64,000 nt of DNA from Nocardia jinanensis. Lineage in GTDB: Bacteria; Actinomycetota; Actinomycetes; Mycobacteriales; Mycobacteriaceae. Position 1 is the first letter of the stretch. Each line of letters starts with the position of its first letter. The translations under genes and the position numbers were made by a program. The DNA is taken from assembly GCF_014645735.1 (NCBI RefSeq), contig NZ_BMMH01000016.1, positions 1 to 64,000 of the forward strand, written 5' to 3'. A model generated the notes under the pieces. The model searched no databases. It was not told where the DNA came from and worked only from the letters and a program-made list of their open reading frames with translations. Positions 60,774 to 64,000 of this stretch are shown piece by piece.

Positions 60774-61829
60774 TCATGACGTACTCCGGGTGCGGAACAG
60801 CAGGAGCGCGAACGCGGGGACGCCGATGAGTGCCGTGACGACACCGACCGGTACCTCCTGCGGCGCGAAAACGGTCCGGGCGAGTGCGTCGACCCAGACC
60901 AGCAGGACCGCGCCCAGGACCGCGGTCACCGGGATCAGGCGGCTGTGCCGGGGACCCACCAGAAAACGTGCGGCGTGTGGGAGCACCAGTCCGATGAACC
61001 CGATCGCTCCGGCGGCGCTGACCAGTACCGCGGTCATGAGGGCCGTGGTCACGAGCAGCAGCAGCCGGGTCCGGCCGACCGCGACGCCCAGGCTCGCCGC
61101 GGCCGACGAGCCGAAAGTGAACGCGTCCAGCGCGGAAGCGTACCACCAGCACAGTGCCATCCCGGTGGCGCAGACCAGAGCGGTTGTACCCGCGTCGGTC
61201 CAGGTGGCGCCCGCGAGCGAACCCAGCAGCCAGAACAGGATCCCGCGGGTGCGTTCGGCATCGGCGGAGGACAGCACGATGAACGAGGTGAGCGCGGAGA
61301 ACAACTGGGTCCCGGCCACCCCGGCCAGGACCACCTTCGCGGTGCCACCACCGGCACCCGCGGCCAGTACCAGTACCAGGCCGAACGAAGCGAGCGCCCC
61401 GAGGAACGCCCCGGTGGACAGCGAGACCAGCCCACCGCCCACACCCAGTACGGCCACGATCACCGCACCGGTGGACGCGCCGGATGAGATCCCGAGCACG
61501 AACGGGTCGGCGAGCGGATTGCGCAGCAGCGACTGCATGACCACGCCGCAGACCGCCAGACCGGCGCCGCAGACCGCGGCGAGCAGGGTGCGCGGCAGCC
61601 GCAACTGCCAGACGATGCCCTCCCGGATCGGCGAGACACCGGCGGTGCCGGCGCCCAGCTTCTCGAACAGCACCGCGTAGACCTCGGCGACCGAAAGATC
61701 CGCCGGCCCGATGGTGATCGTGAAGGCCATCGAGGAGATCAGCACGACCAGCCCGCACAGGACCAGCGCCGCCGTCGTGGGTGCGCGGGCGGTCCGGGCG
61801 ATGGTGCTCGGCGGTGTTTCCGGGCTCAC
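60774..61829 (-). CDS. ABC transporter permease, FecCD/BtuC family
   Basis: A 351-residue permease with about 9-10 transmembrane helices. It shows the family motifs LRLPRTLLAAVCGAGLAVCG and the coupling-helix region GFIGLVLPHAARFLVGPRHS. Members import iron-siderophore, heme or cobalamin; the upstream riboswitch points to cobalamin or a precursor. GTG 61829 overlaps the stop of the binding-protein gene (GTGA), so the two are coupled. The longer frame upstream runs through that gene and is rejected. Confidence 0.92.
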   Translation of the reverse strand: MSPETPPSTIARTARAPTTAALVLCGLVVLISSMAFTITIGPADLSVAEVYAVLFEKLGAGTAGVSPIREGIVWQLRLPRTLLAAVCGAGLAVCGVVMQSLLRNPLADPFVLGISSGASTGAVIVAVLGVGGGLVSLSTGAFLGALASFGLVLVLAAGAGGGTAKVVLAGVAGTQLFSALTSFIVLSSADAERTRGILFWLLGSLAGATWTDAGTTALVCATGMALCWWYASALDAFTFGSSAAASLGVAVGRTRLLLLVTTALMTAVLVSAAGAIGFIGLVLPHAARFLVGPRHSRLIPVTAVLGAVLLVWVDALARTVFAPQEVPVGVVTALIGVPAFALLLFRTRSTS

Positions 61830-62866
61830 GAACCGTGGCCCCACCGTTCCAGGGCGTCGGCGACCTTCTCGATACCGTCGACCGTCCGGATCGAGGGGTT
61901 CAGATCGGCGCCGTTGACCACGATGTAGCGCCGGTCGCGCACCGCGGACAGTTTCGCGGTCACCGGATTCGATTCCAGGAACGAGATCTTGCTGTCCAGC
62001 GCGTCCCCGGCGAGACTGCGGCGGCTCAGATCGGCCAGTACCAGGGCAGCCGGGTCGCGGTCGAGCACCGTCTCCCAGCTGACCTGCGGCCATTCGTCTG
62101 TGGTGTCGTCGAACACGTTCTTGGCGCCCACTGCGTCGGTGATGATCCCGGACGAGCCACAGCAGCCCGCGACATACGGTGTGGAGGTGTCGGCGAACCA
62201 GTACGCCAGCGAGACCGGGTCCGCGGCGATCCGCCCGGCCGCGGCGTCGTAGCGGTCGCGCAGTCCGGTGACCAACTGCTCGCCGCGGTCCCGCACATCG
62301 AAGATCGCGGCGAGTTCGCGAATTTCCCGGTAGACCGAATCCATGGTCAGGGGTTCGGTACGGGCGCCGTCGGCGTTGACGCTGATATCGGTTTTCCCGT
62401 CGCAGTCGGTCGGCGAGAGGTAGGTGGGTACACCCAGTTCGGTGAACTGCTCGCGTTCGGCGACGCCACCGGGACCGAGTGTGCCGCCGAAGGAGGCGGA
62501 GACGAAATCCGGTTCCGTATCGAGCACGACCTCCAGCGAGGGTTTGTTGTCGGCCAATCGCGGCACCCGCGCGTTATCGGCGGCGAGGTTCGCGCGGACG
62601 GGGTCGGTCCAGGTGGCGGTGCCCACCATCCGGTCCGCCAGCCCGAGTGAGAGCAGGATCTCCGCCGACCCCTGGTTGAGGGCCACGGCCCGCTGCGGCG
62701 GCGCCGGGACGGTGACTTCGGCCCCGCAGTTGCCGATCTTCATCGGGTAGCCGGCACCACCGGCGGGCTCCGCCGCGGGATCGCCGGAACTGCCGGTACC
62801 GGAACATCCGGCCAGGAGGAGGGTGGACACCACGGCGGCGACCGCCAGGAAAATGGACCGCGTCAC
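61826..62866 (-). CDS. ABC transporter substrate-binding lipoprotein, BtuF/FecB-like
   Basis: A 346-residue class III solute-binding lipoprotein. The signal peptide ends in the lipobox LAGC, then an SGTGSSGD linker and the two-lobe domain begin (QRAVALNQGSAEILLSLGLA, then VVLDTEPDFVSASFGG) with the long helix joining the lobes. GTG 62866 has AAGGAG 8 nt upstream. A cobalamin riboswitch lies in its leader, so the cargo is probably vitamin B12, cobinamide or a related corrinoid. It heads the operon with the permease and ATPase. Confidence 0.92.
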   Translation of the reverse strand: MTRSIFLAVAAVVSTLLLAGCSGTGSSGDPAAEPAGGAGYPMKIGNCGAEVTVPAPPQRAVALNQGSAEILLSLGLADRMVGTATWTDPVRANLAADNARVPRLADNKPSLEVVLDTEPDFVSASFGGTLGPGGVAEREQFTELGVPTYLSPTDCDGKTDISVNADGARTEPLTMDSVYREIRELAAIFDVRDRGEQLVTGLRDRYDAAAGRIAADPVSLAYWFADTSTPYVAGCCGSSGIITDAVGAKNVFDDTTDEWPQVSWETVLDRDPAALVLADLSRRSLAGDALDSKISFLESNPVTAKLSAVRDRRYIVVNGADLNPSIRTVDGIEKVADALERWGHGS

Positions 62867-62904
62867 GGCGTGGACTCCTTGTGTCTGGGCCTGTGCGCGA
62901 GGCC

Positions 62905-63019
62905 GGGATCCGAGCTCGGCGGGTGAGTGATCGGACTCCACCACGCGGGTGTCACCGTTGCGCGCCAGTCCCGGATTCGCACCGGGTTCCCTCACCGCGC
63001 CGCGACCGCAGTGCGGCCG
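62905..63019 (-). promoter_or_regulatory. cobalamin (B12) riboswitch
   Basis: On the minus strand, 62951-62995 reads GTGAGGGAACCCGGTGCGAA, then TCCGGGACTGGCGCGCAACG and GTGAC, matching the cobalamin-riboswitch core (AGGGAAnncGGTGnAAnTCCGG, then CTG and GCAACnGTGA). The 3' aptamer part, TCCGATCACTCACCCGCCGA, follows near 62940-62915. A TAGCAT -10-like hexamer (63031-63026) predicts a start near 63019. The leader ends at the AAGGAG ribosome site (62880-62875), so control could act on translation. Aptamer boundaries are approximate. Confidence 0.85.
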
Positions 63020-63169
63020 CGGTCCATGCTATCCGACAGCAAACTGGACGTTCGACCGGCTCATTCGGGGGTGCCGTGGCGGCGAATGCGACGGCGATTT
63101 CCTGCCAGCGCGCGTGGGGTGCCCTCGCGGATGCTCGTGGAGTAACAGCGGAATCGCGAAAGGAACGAT

Positions 63170-63907
63170 ATGTCGGAGAAGATCGTGGTGGTCACCGGGG
63201 CGACCCGCGGAATCGGCCGTGCCACCGCGACAGCGTTCGCCCGGCAGGGTTACCGCGTGATCGTCACCGGGCGCCGCGCGCCGGCGGTGGAGGCGGTGGT
63301 GAGGGAACTGCGGGCGGAGGGGCTCGCGGCCGAGGGGGAACTCCTCGACGTGTGCTCGGTGGACAGCGCCCGGTGCCTGCGCGATTCGATCGCCGGACGG
63401 CATGAGCACATCGATGTGCTGGTGAACAATGCCGGCATCCTGCCCGAGGCGACCGCCGCGGGCACGGTGAACTTCGCCCATCCCGGCGCGTTCACCGAGA
63501 CCTTGATGACCAACACATTCGGTCCCGCCAATGTGATCGAAGCGCTGCTTCCACTGGTGCGCCGGGCGCCGGCGGGGCGGATCGTCAACATCTCCACCGA
63601 GATGGGTTCGCTCACCCAGCAGCGCAATCCGGACTCGGCGTACTACTCGATGGTGGTCCCGGGCTACCAGGCCTCGAAGGCGGCACTGAACAGCATTACG
63701 GTCGGACTGGCGAAAACTCTCGCCGATACCCCGGTCCGGGTGACCTCCGTATGCCCCGGCTTCGTCGCGACCGGACTGGCTCCGGCGGCCGCCGACGCGC
63801 CGACGACACCGGAGGAGGCCGCGGCGGTCGTCCTCGCCGCGGCGGAGTCGCCGGAGGTGTCCACCGACGGATCCTTCGTCGGCGCCCAGGGCCCCATCGC
63901 CTGGTAG
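63170..63907 (+). CDS. short-chain dehydrogenase/reductase
   Basis: A 245-residue classical SDR. It has the NAD(P) motif TGATRGIG (residues about 9-16), an Arg pair after the second strand (TGRRAP) that favours NADPH, NNAG, a catalytic Ser (VNISTEMGS) and the YQASK tyrosine-lysine pair, then PGFVATGL. The substrate is unknown; relatives reduce carbonyls. The ATG has AAAGGA about 7 nt upstream. It is divergent from the B12 transporter, sharing a 303-bp gap otherwise filled by the riboswitch. Confidence 0.9.
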   Translation: MSEKIVVVTGATRGIGRATATAFARQGYRVIVTGRRAPAVEAVVRELRAEGLAAEGELLDVCSVDSARCLRDSIAGRHEHIDVLVNNAGILPEATAAGTVNFAHPGAFTETLMTNTFGPANVIEALLPLVRRAPAGRIVNISTEMGSLTQQRNPDSAYYSMVVPGYQASKAALNSITVGLAKTLADTPVRVTSVCPGFVATGLAPAAADAPTTPEEAAAVVLAAAESPEVSTDGSFVGAQGPIAW

Positions 63908-63929
63908 CGGGACCCGGGGGGCCGGGCCC

Positions 63930-64000
63930 TCACAGCTCGGCTCCGCCGAGGCCATCGGTTCGGTACAGGTCCGGACTCACTCGGCCGTCGCACAGGCGGC
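63930..64000 (-). CDS. C-terminal end of an unidentified minus-strand gene
   Basis: The frame that enters at 64000 codes for about 22 residues (RLCDGRVSPDLYRTDGLGGA, EL) before a stop at 63930-63932, with GC-rich third positions like its neighbours. It is probably the end of a real gene convergent with the SDR. It is too short to identify. Confidence 0.4.
   Translation of the reverse strand, partial: RLCDGRVSPDLYRTDGLGGAEL

Overview
The window is high-GC actinobacterial chromosome, most likely Nocardia or a close relative in the Mycobacteriales. The evidence is a WhiB3/WhiD-type regulator, PknG with its rubredoxin and TPR parts, paired clpP1-clpP2, a mycobacterial-type IHF, a KstR-type steroid operator, and two gene blocks in the same order as in Mycobacterium tuberculosis: tig-clpP1-clpP2-clpX and valS-folC-DUF4233-ndk-rne-rplU-rpmA-obg-proB. 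I see no rRNA, tRNA, insertion sequence, phage gene or CRISPR array. Genus assignment is inference.

Layout. 1-12.6 kb: the 3' part of a large NAD-glutamate dehydrogenase, an SPFH/zinc-ribbon protein, an amino-acid permease closed by a 15-bp-stem terminator, pknG, a DUF1707 protein, whiB, a MerR regulator, a RibD-like reductase and a large NB-ARC/LuxR regulator. 12.6-20 kb, all on the minus strand: a small secreted protein and an xfp-hen1-pnkp cluster (phosphoketolase followed by a complete Hen1/Pnkp RNA end-healing and sealing cassette). 20.0-20.7 kb: a repeat-rich gap with a 181-bp tandem duplication and a long hairpin element whose second copy lies near 23.2 kb. 20.7-26.5 kb: an FKBP lipoprotein, trigger factor, ClpP1/ClpP2 and ClpX. 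26.5-31.6 kb: small genes, including a ketosteroid-isomerase-like gene with a perfect KstR box, a divergent mIHF paralogue, and a divergent TetR/flavin monooxygenase pair. 31.7-36.9 kb: fdhD with a YdeP-type molybdopterin oxidoreductase, an FHA protein and a GNAT. 36.9-42.4 kb: glpD, TetR, AGPS-like flavoprotein and lipid kinase, a glycerolipid module, then a P-loop protein. 43.1-56.4 kb: the conserved valS to proB block. 56.6-59.8 kb: endonuclease V, an alpha/beta hydrolase, a membrane protein and the truncated end of a DUF3533 protein. 59.8-62.9 kb: a BtuFCD-like ABC importer behind a cobalamin riboswitch. The window ends with an SDR and the last codons of a minus-strand gene.

How the genes work together. 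The core is protein quality control (trigger factor, ClpP1P2, ClpX, with a ClgR-like site), translation and ribosome assembly (ValS, L21, L27, Obg), RNA decay (RNase E) and RNA repair (Hen1/Pnkp). Around it lie independently regulated accessory units: glycerol-3-phosphate/ether-lipid-type chemistry under one TetR, a flavin monooxygenase under another, B12 uptake under a riboswitch, and a steroid-linked isomerase predicted to be under KstR.

The observations I rate highest are the paired hairpin elements with a compensatory arm change, the KstR box, the cobalamin riboswitch that gives the importer a substrate, and the Hen1/Pnkp cassette behind a phosphoketolase. Nothing here is clearly a wholly new multi-gene system. 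The hairpin repeat family is the best candidate for something undescribed.
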